From Sphagnum magellanicum (taxonomy: Eukaryota; Streptophyta; Sphagnopsida; Sphagnales; Sphagnaceae): a stretch of 64,000 bases of DNA. Under the pieces are notes generated by a model that was not told the DNA's origin, ran no database searches, and worked only from the letters and a program-made list of their open reading frames with translations. Position 1 is the stretch's first letter. Each line of letters opens with the position of its first letter. Positions 37,571 to 49,950 of the stretch are shown here, piece after piece. Location: assembly GCA_021904315.1 (NCBI GenBank), contig CM038908.1:13598501-13662500 (forward strand), given 5' to 3'. The position numbers and the translations under genes were made by a program.

Positions 37571-39209
37571 ATGATGAAGTTGCGAGTTTTGAGTAGTGAT
37601 CTTTTGCGTGTGTGCGCGACCCTGGCTATGGTCCTTGTGGCTATCGTTCATGTCCATGGTATGTGAAGAACCCGCTGCACTCTTTCGATTACTGATGAAC
37701 TTACTGCATATGTGAAATTAATAAATTCGTTGCAATATTGGACCGAGTTGCTCTAGTACTGCCATTGCATAGCATTCACGGCCTGCTGTACTCGTGAAAA
37801 TTAACACATGATGAACTTGGCATAAGAGTCAATGAGCCCGAAAGCGTGTGATCAGTCTTTGGTCTTCTTCTGCAGTATCGTCTGACTTTCCGCCAACCAG
37901 CTAGGGTGCGATACTTGTAGTGAAGGGCTTTTGCGATGGCGGGCATGCATATATATGTCCTTCTTGTATAGAAAATTCTATTCGATGCGCTTGCTTGTTG
38001 TATACTATAATTGATCCAATGTTTTGTGATCGATGCGCAGCGGCCGTTCCCAACTATAATCCATTGCGTGATCCCAGCTTTGGCCCCATCCCTGGCGAAG
38101 ATCCAAGCTACTCTGATTACCTCGGCGTAGCCCCACCCTTCCCGGGCAACCTGTCGAGCCCCATCCTCAATACTACGTCTGGTACCCCGGGTCTAGATGA
38201 CGTCCTCTTCCAGAACTTGCTCAGTGCAGAGTGGCTGGTGTACAACGTGTATCAGCAAGGCGTGGAGCTCTTCAACGCCAGCGACTTCATCAACGCAGGC
38301 TTCCCGAATACTACCTTTGATCGCATCGCTCAAATTCGTGACAACGAGGCCGGACATTTACGCGTCTTCCAAGACCAGATTTCCAACGCGTCTGTCGTGC
38401 CTGGCCCATGCAAGTGAGTGTCGTTTCTTTTGCAAATTGAACACAGCACGTGAAATTCGTGGAAATGGGAAGTGAATTTAGCTCTGCGGATCAGTAGTTT
38501 CTAACATCAATTACCGCAATCTCGTTGCTTCTGACGACGTAGGTACGAGTATGGTCTCACGGGAGACCCGGCACAGTATCTAGCATTTGCCACGTTCGTC
38601 GAGCTGACGTCAATGGCGTTCGTGAGCGGACTAACAGAACAGGCAAAACTGAACATCTCCAAGGGCGCAATAGCGGTGATTGGGCAGGCGGAGACACGCC
38701 ACCAGGTCTGGTTTCTGACAGACATCTGGGGTTCGCCAAAGTACGGAGGCCTTCCGTTCGCGGGACCTGTCGACACATTCTATCCATACGCGACGCAGAT
38801 CCTTGACACCACAAACGGCTTCATACTAAACGGCTCTTGCCCGCCAGCCAATCCACCGTATCCAATCGGTGCCCAAAACTTGCCTCGACTGACCTACAAC
38901 ACCAACACAACGTCAACGCTGGCACCGGGGACGACGATTGAGCTGATTGTAGAGACACGTCCCGGAAGGCCGCTGGCCAAGGCCGACAACTACTACGCCG
39001 TGTTCTTCCATGCATTGAACACCTACAGTGTGCCATTCAACACCAACACTGGCATCGTCACCATCCCTGTCCAAATCGAGCCGCTTGGCCTTCTTCTGAT
39101 TACCATTGCCGACGAACCTGGCGCTCCAACCGCGGAGAGCGTCCTCGCCGGTCCGTTACCGATCTTGCAAGCTCCGACTTCCCTGGGACCATATCTGGTA
39201 GGGTTGTGA
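37571..39209 (+). CDS. Rds1/PCC13-62-like secreted ferritin-like-domain protein, copy A, 375 aa
   Basis: Resembles fungal stress-response protein Rds1 and, more distantly, plant desiccation-related PCC13-62; both have the Ferritin_2 domain. The enzymatic role is not established. Exons 37571..37658, 38041..38413 and 38543..39209 have GT-AG borders and phases 1 and 2. Exon 1 encodes a signal peptide (MMKLRVLSS, then CATLAMVLVAIVHVHG). The mature part has PLRDPSFGPIPGEDPSYSDY and VAPPFPGNLSSP. The helical bundle follows, with possible metal ligands Glu in LLSAEWLVYN, the ExxH of RDNEAGHLRVF, Glu in FVELTSMAF and the ExxH of GQAETRHQVWF. Asn-Xaa-Thr/Ser sites are common, as expected of a secreted protein. 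Coding GC is well above the surrounding AT-rich DNA. The start is supported by the signal peptide; a longer frame beginning at 37920 is intron read-through. Its near-identical twin lies inverted at 51,542-53,180. Confidence 0.9.
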
Positions 39210-39258
39210 GGAAGTTGTGGAGTGGCCTCTCGACGCTTGGCCCTAGGCAGTAGGTAGT

Positions 39259-42200
39259 GCTACGAGGCAGGTTTACGTAGTACGGAGCTATCTATGAAGA
39301 CCGTCTTTATTAAAATCTAGGCTGCCGTGTAAGTGAGTGAGTATAAAATTATGATGTAGCCTAATGTACATTTCGTCCCACATTTTGAAGACTTTTTACC
39401 GGGTGTTGTGAGAGTGGACACTGAACTATTGTTAGTGAGAAACTTGTTGGTTGGTTATTAGTCTCTGGGAACTTGATTGGAAACCATTCCTCATATTCAT
39501 TCTCCCAGACCTGTTGTGGTTGCTGTTTGTGTAGTTGCCAAAAACTTTGTATAAGGGGAAGAGCCATTATTATTATGGCATCATCATTCTAGATATTTGA
39601 TTGGTTTTCTAGAATTTCTAGGTGCAAGTTTTTAAAGGCTTGCTCTCTGTTGGCTGGATTTTCCTTTTAATAATCGTATTAATGAAATTATTATAATTTG
39701 GAAGAATGTTCACCAGGAGTCATTTGTGAAATTTTGTGAGTTCATTTTTGGGACCTTTTGATTGAACCATTTCTTATGTTAACTGTTACTGTTTGTATCA
39801 ATGTTGTGAGGGTATACAGTTTGCAATGTTAGCTTGGGGTTTCAGGGTCAGGTTTTGTGATTTGGATTCAAGCTAGCACTTTTTTTTATAAATTGGACAT
39901 GGTACAAGCATCAAATTATGAATTTTCTTTTTATTAGATCCAGAACCAAAAACTAGAATTGGAAAAACCATTCTTGAACATAAGGTCAAACTGTTCTTTT
40001 GGTAAGCAAGTTAATTTTTTTTTAAAAATTAACATGTGGGCTAAACTTTATAATTCAATATTAGTTTTATTTTGTTGATACTTCATACTTATGCAATCCT
40101 TGGTTTTGATTTTTAATAAAATCTTAAAGACTTTTTGGACTATTATATTTGAGCACGAATGTGTATGGTCATCTGGTTACCCAATATGTTTGAGTGAATC
40201 TGCTTGGCCCACTGGAGTTGATTGAATTTTTCAAACCTTCACCTTTTCAGTTATGTTACTTCTAAAAGCCTAGAACCTTTTATAAAGTGAATGTCTTTTT
40301 GCAATTTCATGGTGAGTTTTTCAATAGTAACATGAACGTTAAATTTTATAAGCCAATATTGCCCATGTAAAGTTTAATCATGATAATGCTCAAAACATTT
40401 CATCTGCAATGGAGTAAATCAATACATCTATGTCCTTAATAGCCTAAATCTAAAGGTGCTTGCAATCTAGAACCCAAATGATATGTAACAATAATTTTTC
40501 CTTGTACATATGTAGGCTGCATACGACTACATGCAAAAAAGATTACAATTCCACTTTGCCCCTATTATACACCAAAAATGTAGATAAAGGGGGATCTTAT
40601 GAAAATCATGCAAGAAAAACCCCCAAAGGGCTATATTGGGTCATTGACCACCAGATAAAAGTGATCAAACCATAGAGGAAAGGTGGATCATCACTTGCAT
40701 TGAGGCTTTCAGTGCCCTTTAATAATATTTCGCCTTTCCAGTGAAAGGCAAAATATTGTGGGACCCTTTACTTCAGATTTGTTTTTCTCATAATGTGTTG
40801 ACTTGGACCCTTCTCTTCCCCATCCACTTGTTGATCTATGAACATCTAATTCATTAAAGTTCGCCTCGTGCTTTATGATGGGTAAAGCCCTGCAAAACAA
40901 CTGCAAATAGGGTGAAAAGCAACCTGGTCCACTTATATTATATCCACGTTTTCCATTTAACCTACTTACACTCCAACACAAACAAGTCAGCAGCACACCC
41001 CACCACTATTCGAACTTGTGTTAGTTTTGGGCATTTTTGCCACTTGGCGACACAAAAGAAATCCAGTATGACTCATAAAAAGATTTTTGCAAATAAGAAA
41101 AGAGGCCAAATTCACCAGATTTCAGGGGAAAACATTCTCGAGCTGCCATATTGAGACAATATGTTCCAACATGTAGCTGAGATATAGAATGATTTTTAAA
41201 TTTGTATACTTTTCTCTTCTCTCTGACCTGTAGCCAGATTTGGCCAGATTTGGCCAATTCCTCTTGTGGATGATTGCTAATGTGCCACATCACAAAATTA
41301 AAAGAAAAACCCCTGAAATTTCCAAAGCATGTTTTTGAGAAGATGATATTTCACTACCCTGGTCCCCATCCCCTTCCTGATATGCGCAACCACCATTGTG
41401 TCGAAGTATGGTGCACAAATGTTTTAATTCATGATTTTGAGTTGTGCTTGAATTTCAAGTTAATAAGCACCCCCAGTTTATAATGGGGGGTATTAGTACA
41501 GGTTGAAAATGGTGACTAATTGTTTAGGAAATAGAAAATTTATCCAGCCAAGGAGAAGTTTCAGCAGGCTTTTTTTTTTCTCATTTGAGTTTTTTGGGGG
41601 AGGGGGGGAAGAGGGGACAGGTGAATTTTTTGTTTTTTTCCTGTTCCCAATGTGCTCTCATCAAGTTCCCAAGGTGTTTCTCAAGTTCTCAATGTGTTTC
41701 CTAAGATGTTCCTACTAAGGCCTCATTTTTCAACCCATTACTATTGTTTGGCCATGGTTCAACTTCCGTGGATGTAAATTGTAGAGGGGCGGAGGGGTGG
41801 GTGTGGGGATTGGAGTGCAAGGGACCAAAGGGAAACATGACAAAGCATGCTTCTATTTGGGGGGGAGGGAAGCATATTTAGGATTCTATGTTGAGGAGTG
41901 CCCCATGTTCCCAAAATATTGGTAGTTGACCAAACCAGGCCAAAAATGGTAAAGAACACACATAGGCAAAAAAATTCTTGCAACCAATGAGGGAGGCAGC
42001 ATGCACCCAGGGGGCCCGATTTTTTTTTCGAGGGGGGGGGGGGGGAGGGGGGCGCCATGGGAATATTGAACTTTTGTTATTCCCAATGTGTTCCTTAACA
42101 CGTTCCCAATAGCTCCTTGCATTAATTATATCCTTTGCCCTAAGTCCTATTATATAAGCGACCAAAAGAAGGAGATTACAATATAACTATTTTGGGATTC

Positions 42201-43167
42201 TGCAGAGCTTGATTAATTCTATTGTGATGGGCCCAATGAAAGATTCTCATCACAAAAGAAAACATGCAACTCTGCCATGAGAGGCCCTGTCCTCAAAATA
42301 AGGTATTACATTTGATGTTCTATTATGAACTCAAGTTATATTGGATGAAAGTTGTTGGCTTTATGAAAGATCATAAAAAAAAATTTCACATTTGTACTAA
42401 AAAAATAAAGTTTTTTAACCATCTTAGAATTGATTGTGGATATTTATAAATTGAAATCATAGTTCCATTGTTTTTTTTAAATCATACAAATGAATATAAA
42501 GTTGTAAATAATTATATCGTTTAAGAAAATCCAAGTTTTCCAAACTTGGATAATGTAGACAATTTTTAGCAATATTATGCATGAAGTATTTTGATGTTTG
42601 AAACAAACATCAATAGTGAATGTATATATTTTACATGGAAAGATTTTTATTTTTAATCTCACTTTCATTTTGAAGTTTGAAATTTGGCAATTCTTATATT
42701 TATTTTTGTCACATTTTGGGTTTAGGTTTTTCATGAAAGGTGTTTTGTTATGATGTTTGATGGGTGTACGTGTGGATTAAAAAATTGTTCAAAGTTTTTT
42801 TTGTCTTGTTATTGATATTTATGGGTTTTTTTGAGACATGGTCCATGAAAAAATGTAGAAAAGCAAATTCAAGCCTTGTAGGTGCCAATATTTTGGAAGA
42901 AATTAATTAGGTGGAAAATGTAACATTTACATGCATATTTTCACAAACATTACACTTTAAATAAATGGAGACATTAATGGTTTTTTGTTATACATTGGAA
43001 GTGTGTTTGGTAATTTGAATACAATATAAATCGGTTTGTGAAAATTTAACCAATATTCTTCTATTACACCACATTTGCATACATTTCTAGAGATATTTGC
43101 CCATATATGGTCTAATTGACATCCAACTTTTGTGGTGCTTTCATCAAAATATGAATTTAATTGGAAT
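39259..43167. other. Intergenic inside the inverted repeat, no gene seen
   Basis: AT-rich spacer. G-rich runs occur at 41,590-41,625, 41,790-41,870 and 42,030-42,055. Phrases of the type AAGTTCCCAATGTGTTCC at 41,640-41,710 and 42,075-42,110 recur at 55,590-55,650, so a dispersed repeat lies here. The open frames over the G/C runs are low complexity. Confidence 0.5.
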
Positions 43168-45797
43168 TTATCTATGAAATATAATAGTTCTTTTTTTTTT
43201 TTTTGGTTGGTTACCTTCTTTTAGAATGTCAATGTTAAAATCTCCCATAATGATGATTGGACAATGTTCAAGAAATTGTTGAATTATCGTTTGAAAATTG
43301 TTTAAGAATGTAGAAATTAAACATGAATGAGCTCTATACACACATACAATATGTATTGTTTTTTGTGTATTAATATTAAAAGTTGGTATATATTCTAAAC
43401 CATCACTAGTTATTGTATCAAAGGAATCTAAGTGCATGTCTATGTCATACATCATCATTAACCCATGACCATCATGGACTAAAATATATGAATATTTTGA
43501 TGAATTTATAAAGTTGTGCACATTTGTTGATGCATGGTGTATTCTTTTTTCTATAAAACATAAAATATGAGACATTTGAAGGTTATGATCATAATTGATG
43601 TCTTCATAATGTTGGCATAGAAAAATTGTATTCAAGGCTTGTATAATTACATGAAAATTATGTAAGTTTTTAAATTGAAGAATTAATGGTATCTAATTTG
43701 TAATTGTTTTCAATCTATTCAATTTTTACATGTACTCTTGGATACACATAAAAAATTTCATGTTGGAGAGGATTTAACAAAAATAATTTTTCTTTTGTTC
43801 AAATGTGGGATAATGTTGTATATGTTAATTTATGTTTTTTAACGTTAGAAGGATCAAAAACTAATTCATCTAATGATAATCCCTAAGAACGATTAATGGT
43901 TCTTATTGTTGCAAGTTAAATTGGAAATTGAATCATTTTTATGATAAATGATTAGGATTTACCAACTTTTATATCTTTGATGATAGGTTCAATTAGTGTA
44001 TATTTTGATTTAAAGTTGTCGTAATAATGACTATATTTTTAATGGTAAAAAAAACACAAGGTAAACAAAAAGTTGAACAATCATTTGTTGACCATTAAAG
44101 TATTACCTAACTTTTTAATTTTTGTATTTGCATCTATATTATTTGTGATATAATTTTTTATGATAAAATGTAGTTATGATGTTATTGATTTATTTATTTT
44201 TGTCATATATGATGTACAATGTGTTATAACTACATATGGGTCCAAGATAAATTAAATATCTATATTTACAAACCACAAATGAACAACACATATATTAAAT
44301 GCATTAGTTTTTATGTTTTAAAATGTTTGTTTTTAAAAAAAGTGTGATTTTGTTAATTTAGTTTTCAAACTTAATTTATGTATGGACTTTCATCAAGGTT
44401 TTAAAATTTTAGATATTTAGAAAATGATATATCATCATTTCAAAAACTATTTTTTAAAAATTGAAATATTTTGTTTGCTTGTGTATGGAAGTATTGTTGT
44501 GAAAATGGATAATTTCCATTTATTTGACGAGATTTTAAAATTATTTTGTTTCACACATAAGAGGAAATGGATAATGAAATCTACAAACAACATAACTTTT
44601 TTCTTACATGTACATGTGTGTTGATATTGTTGTGCATTTTGTGAAGGGTTGGTAACAATGATACATCACAAGAAATACACATGTTTATAAGCCGTTCAAT
44701 TTCTTCATTTGTGTGCACTCCATACACAGGTGCATTTTTTATCCATAAAGCTCCATGGTCATGTTCACTCCCACAATTTTGGAATTCCATGATGAGAAAA
44801 ATTAAAAATATATATCCAAGTTAGAAAATTATCTTTTGTGATAAGTTTGCAAAAATAAAATGTTTTATGGTTGTAACATCTTGCACATATGACAAGGTCA
44901 ATTCATAACAATTACGTTATATGAATGGATTGGAGGTTTTTTATTTTATTTGAAAGATTTAATTTTGAATCATGTAATGTGTGCAACCTTCTAATGAAAG
45001 GATTTCATAATCTTTCAATAGTTGTAAACATGACAAAGAATGTTAGAGGACTAAATTGTTGAAATCATTACAAATAATTAGTTTTGTGACCTTTCAAAAT
45101 AATTAGGTGAATTAAACAAATTTTCCAAATCACAATAATTTAAGTACGATTTGAAAATATTATCTAAATTTTGTTTATTTCATATTTGATAAGCTTGTAA
45201 AGTTCTACCACATAGTTTTCCTTTTTCATATTCACACCCACCTATCATTTTTTGGATGGAAACTTTAGTAACTTTAAAAACAAGCTAAAAATATTTATTG
45301 AAAAATCTCCAAATTCACAAAGTAATTCCCATTGAACTATTTGTTGATATGAAAAACCTTTAAAAAATTATTAAAGTTGCCCATAAAGTAATGTTGGAAA
45401 ATTTTGTTCCTTTGAATGTTTATTTTTAAATAAATTTAAAGGGTGAAAATTTTGACTTGGGGTAACATAATATATAGTGTTTTGATAATCTATTTTTTTT
45501 CTCATTTAAAAAATTATGTATCATTGAATCTATTAATGTATAATGTATTTTTTCATTACCTATATCAGAGTTATCAGATGATGCATTCTTATAAGTAGGA
45601 ATTTGAAATTTTGAATTCATATACAAAATAAACAAACATGTCCATTGATGATGAATGGTAACATTCAAATATTTGTATAATGGTGTTTGAATTAAGTCTC
45701 GTAAAACGACCATCACCATATTTGGATGAACATTTCTTAACATATTAAATTAGTTGTATTCAAGATGTTGTTTAAGAAACATACCTATTATTGCACC

Positions 45798-45802
45798 ATC
45801 AT
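45798..45802. other. Left target-site duplication ATCAT
   Basis: ATCAT directly precedes the LTR start and is repeated directly after its end (46,702-46,706), as expected for a 5-bp integrase-made duplication. Confidence 0.7.
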
Positions 45803-46701
45803 TTTACAACTTTAGGCTTGGGCTAACGACCGAAGCAAGAACTTACAAAGGTGTGGGCCAAGCGTGAAACCCAAAAGTCACATTTCATATTCTCGGAAGT
45901 GTAAGAGAGTGTGAGGGATTGAACCCCCACACTCCCAAATGAACTCCCACATTAGGAATTGGACTCCCAATGGACTCCCGAATTTTCAGAAGGCGATTGT
46001 AAAGGCCAAAACTCATTGAATTGAAAGGTTCCTTATATCATTGAAAAGTTCTTGGAACATGGATGTCTAAAATGGGTTCGCATGATCCATTTGGATAGTG
46101 AAAAAACATAAATTATGGCCAAAAGAAAGGTTGAGAGTCAAAGTGCCATTTTGATTCCCGACCATTAAAAGTCGTGAATCGCCCTGATTTATTTGCATAT
46201 AGGTTACGTGCCACATAACGTTGAAAAGATTTTGATGAGGGCTATAACTTTGCTTTAAACCTCATATCGATTGGAGGTCTACAGAAAACATTGTGGGCCT
46301 TCAAAGTCGTGAAAGTCCCAATTTTGGGAATTTTGGGACTCCAACTTGAAAGTCCCAGGATAAAATGACATTTGGGTGCTGGGAATACTATAAGGGGGAA
46401 GGTGGTAACTTCCCCTAAATCCGGGCCGTGGTGAATCCAGTGAGTCCATGTTTGCCCATGGCTTGTCCATGCACCAAAAGTGCTCCAACTATGCACTAAC
46501 TAACTTATTATTTGGTTTGTGCAGGTATGTGTGAGTAAGTGACTTGCTTATCACTCTTCCTAGTCCCAATCCCGGAGCTCCAGCACGCCCTTCTGCCCCA
46601 AAGTGCTACGAGCCAGGGAATGCGCCCTAACTCTTTCTCCTTCCATTGTTATCACCTTTGGACTCATAGTTGAGTCCATTAAGGAATCTGGGGGTGTGTC
46701 A
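45803..46701 (+). mobile_element. Solo LTR of a Ty3/gypsy element inserted in the Helentron remnant
   Basis: About 899 bp, homologous over its whole length and in the same orientation to the 3' LTR at 62,011-62,926. Shared landmarks include AAAGTCACATTTCAT/GAATCACATTTCATGCT, GTGTGAGGGA, AGGCGATT, AAAATGACATTTGGGTGC, GGGGAAGGTGGT and TGCACCAAAA. It starts TTTACAAC where the other LTR has TGTTACAAC (one base lost) and ends GTGTGTCA. No internal region or second LTR is present, so it was most likely left by LTR-LTR recombination. Confidence 0.85.
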
Positions 46702-46706
46702 ATCAT
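46702..46706. other. Right target-site duplication ATCAT
   Basis: Matches 45,798-45,802. Removing the LTR and one ATCAT copy brings the Helentron reading QMWIKLNQCYHVYHM next to the segment ending FLKQHLEYN, with a one-base slip. Confidence 0.7.
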
Positions 46707-48059
46707 GTGGTAAACATGGTAGCATTGATTGAGTTTGATCCACATTTGCAAAGATATTAATAACATTGCCATGCATCTTATATTGCCTATACTTTTGGTG
46801 AAATAAATTTTTTTTTTAGTTATGTTAATTTTTGAACTAATGGAATGATTCATTTTTTGGAAATTTTATTTAGTATTTAATGTAAAGGTGATTTTTTTCT
46901 TTGATATTATGTAAACAATTTGTACATATGTATGATGTTGAACTAAGTTCTATTTGAGTTTGAAAATATATAAAAAGTTGTCCTGATAATTAATTTGAAA
47001 AACATTTAAATTATTTTTTAAAAATAACCTTTCACAATTAAAACATGGAATTGTGGGAACATTTAGGATTTTTGGATTTTTTTAAACTTTGGTAAAGGAA
47101 ATTGAAGTGAATGGATTAAACAAAATTTTGTTGATAAGAACATTTGTGTTGCTTTTCAAGAAAAAATTAAATATTGAATACGATTTCTAAATTTTTTTTA
47201 GTAATATTTGTATTATAAAAAGTATTGAATAATGAAACAACATACTCCAATGGTGAATCCCAATTATCTTTCAAATTTTTCATTAATGCATAATCAAAAT
47301 TTTCATTACAATAAAAACATGTAATTAGTTTTGATAATTGGATTGGTGGTTATTGCACCACTGATTCCAAAAGAGATGAAAAATCATTTAAATCTATGGT
47401 ACTTTAAATTGAAAAATATGAAAAAACCTAAATAGGCCATTAATATATTGAATTGGTTCAAAATGTTGAGAATTGTACGTTATATGTAAGGGGATAAATT
47501 GAAAATCCATGCCACATCAAAACATAATGTGTTTTGATACTTTATTCCAAATGTAAATTAGCCTTGGTAAATATTCAACTATCCAAAATATTGAAGTGAA
47601 ATATTTCCACAAACCTCCCATACTAACATTTAATGCCATTTTTGTCACATATTGATGTTCATTTATGACCATGCCTTGATATAAATTAAACAAAAAACTT
47701 GGATGTAATTTTCGAATACGACATTGTTGGGTTTTTTTATATTCTATAATAAACATTGATTTGAATGTGTTATGTTATTTTGCCTCAATTCAAGATATGA
47801 TAAATGATTATCCAATAAATAAAACATAATTTTTTTTAAATAATTACTTCTTTCATATTTGTATGTTAAAATTATATGAAGGCCATATGACTGCAATGCA
47901 GGTCCAAGTGATGAATCAACAATATTTAATAAAGTTGTTTCCATTATTATGAACTTCAATTTAATATATATTTATATAAACAAAAACATGGTTCACACAT
48001 AAATACATTCAAAAATAATAAATCAAAAATTCATTTAGAATTATTTATTTTTAATTTTT

Positions 48060-48480
48060 TTTGGGAAAATTCATTGCATTGAAAAACTCTTTATATTGGA
48101 ATATTATTTACATAGAAAAAATTGCTTGAATTGTAAATTGTTAACATTGAAAAAAAAAATCTAAAAACTATTTGTATTAAAAATTTTCATGTATTGAAAA
48201 AACATTTGTTAAAAATTATTTTCATTGAAAACTACTTACATTGAAAAAATATTTGCATTGAAAAACTACTTATATTGGAAAATCATTGCGTTCAAAAATT
48301 CCTTTCATTGAAAAAATTACTTGCATTGAAAAGCTCCTTTCATTGAAAAATAGCTTATATTGAAAAATTATTTTCATTGAAAAAATTGCTCATATTGAAA
48401 AATTGCTTTCATTGAAAAACTTATTCCCATTGGAAAAACTTATTTTCCATTGAAAAAATTGCTCACATTGAAAAAACTGA
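48060..48480. repeat. Minisatellite of ATTGAAAAA units, period about 20 bp
   Basis: About twenty irregular units of the form ATTGAAAAA plus 9-11 bases (often TTGCTTNC or CTACTTAC). It lies within the Helentron-derived segment and has interrupted that reading. Confidence 0.8.
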
Positions 48481-49075
48481 AATCAAACTTGCATTTCACA
48501 CTATGTTGGACATTATTAGTAGGAATAATTGCCAAAGGAGTAATCAAACCTTTGCCTTTCAAATTGGTTTCCATTTGTGGGATAAATTGTTGGATGTTTT
48601 CTTGAAAGCCAACAAGGGCAAGTGTGGTCGATAATCGAAATTTAGCATGAATTTGAATTGAAATGAAAAATTGAACTTGTTTTGGACAGAGCAAATCCAA
48701 GAATTCAATTTTTTTCATATGCACAATTACTTTAAGCCATTTGCTTTCAATAGTTAATAACATAGGTTAATTATTGGTTATTATGGAACCATGAAGAAAG
48801 CCTAATTTTTGAACCATTGATTTTGGATGACAAATGTTACAATGAACCACCCATTGGAGAAATGATTACATCTATTACATGACAACTTCCACATGTTTTT
48901 TGAAATGGAGGCATAATAAGGCTAGCTATGAACAACACTTTCACCCCTTGAAAAAAAAAGACAATATTTTCAAACAAAAAGGTAAATGAAGATGAACATA
49001 AACATAGGGAAAATGTGAAAAAAATAAAATCAATCAAGAAATAAACAAAACCATGCACACACATACACATAATAT

Positions 49076-49950
49076 GTAAACAAAAAGAACGAAATGCATA
49101 ATAAGTGCATAATAAAAGATGTTGTTGAAATTTAATAATTTAAAAAATTAATACCTCAAAAAAAAAAAAAAAAACAAGATAAAAAATTAATAACAACAAA
49201 AGGAATATTATTAAAAAAAGTCATTCAAGCATGAAAATAAAACATTACACCCCCTTCTTTCAAACCATATATCTCTTTCGATTTTTATTCATTTTAAGTG
49301 ATATAAAAAACTATGGTATGAAATTAAAAACTCTACAAATGATCTTTCAAATGCAAAAACATTAAACCAACGTATATATATTTTAAGTTTTAACACAAAA
49401 ACTATTTTTTGTGTGTTTAAACCTTACATTTTCACCCTTCTCACTTCCATAACCCATATTTTGGTCACCTTTTAATCAATTCTAGTGATTTTTGTACCAT
49501 TAAATGCACCAAGAAAGGGGTTACAAAATCTTTTCAATGTTCAAAGGCTATTGACCCATGTGGAAAAATTATAAAACTTTATTTGCAAAGGTTTTTCACA
49601 TATTTGTTTACCTTACTATATTAAAATTACACTATGTTCTTCTTTGAACAAACACACTCCAAATATTTTATCCCATACTCTTTAATCAAAAAGGAATTCC
49701 ATTGGATTATATAAAAACAACTTTTTCACTATTAGTAACAACATTGTATTCTATGTCTACTATGTAATGAAACATGAATTTTTGTTCTTTACATAATTTT
49801 AATAAAAAAAAATCATCTCAATGTAATTATATTTTTTATAAACCATTTTAGTAAAAGGACTTATGTGGTTGCCTAGTTCTCCCCTCCTCAAGAAGGAAAA
49901 AATCAAATGGTTGCAATTTTTTTTTTTGAATTTTTACATTAGATCTAATT
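49076..49950. other. Intergenic, no gene seen
   Basis: Very AT-rich sequence between the Helentron remnant and the palindromic satellite. Confidence 0.5.

Larger units (their letters stand above)
36681..39258 (+). repeat. Left arm of a 2.6-kb inverted duplication
   Basis: Position p here matches position 90,751 minus p in the right arm. All shared open frames have the same length and register from 36,681 to 39,209, so there are no net indels in that span. In the stretches I compared base by base and in every shared reading frame, 36,681-38,828 is identical. From 38,829 on there are nine substitutions to the stop codon, then a one-base indel, and homology ends near 39,258. Confidence 0.95.
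43168..49075 (-). mobile_element. Decayed Helitron of the Helentron type (Rep, PIF1-like helicase, EEP endonuclease), split by a solo LTR
   Basis: Minus-strand pieces in N-to-C order: 48,763-48,440; 47,959-47,517; 46,853-46,705; 45,743-45,426; 44,790-44,250; about 44,040-43,780; 43,635-43,168. EFQNCGSEHDHGALWIKNAP near 44,785 carries the HxH of the rolling-circle Rep domain. IRTINRS*GLSLDELVF with LTYTTLS and TKEKLFLL near 43,930-43,800 is the C-terminal part (motifs V/VI) of a PIF1-like helicase. IHIVCVYRAH and CPIIIMGDFNIDILK near 43,330-43,210 belong to an endonuclease/exonuclease/phosphatase domain, with GDFN its metal-site motif. Helicase followed by this nuclease is the layout described for Helentrons. 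The Walker A half of the helicase appears deleted between about 44,230 and 44,040, and stops and frameshifts are frequent, so it is inactive. Assignment of the 47.5-48.8 kb pieces to the same protein rests on strand and order. Confidence 0.7.

Noticed and set aside
37920..38417. Longer first frame for the Rds1-like gene starting in the intron (and its mirror 52,334-52,831)
   Set aside because: Residues before AAVPNYNPL are intron sequence, and the signal-peptide exon at 37,571 joins correctly in phase 1.
46242..46496. 84-codon minus-strand frame with HSWSTFGAWTSHGQ
   Set aside because: Lies wholly inside the solo LTR and is not kept in the other LTR.
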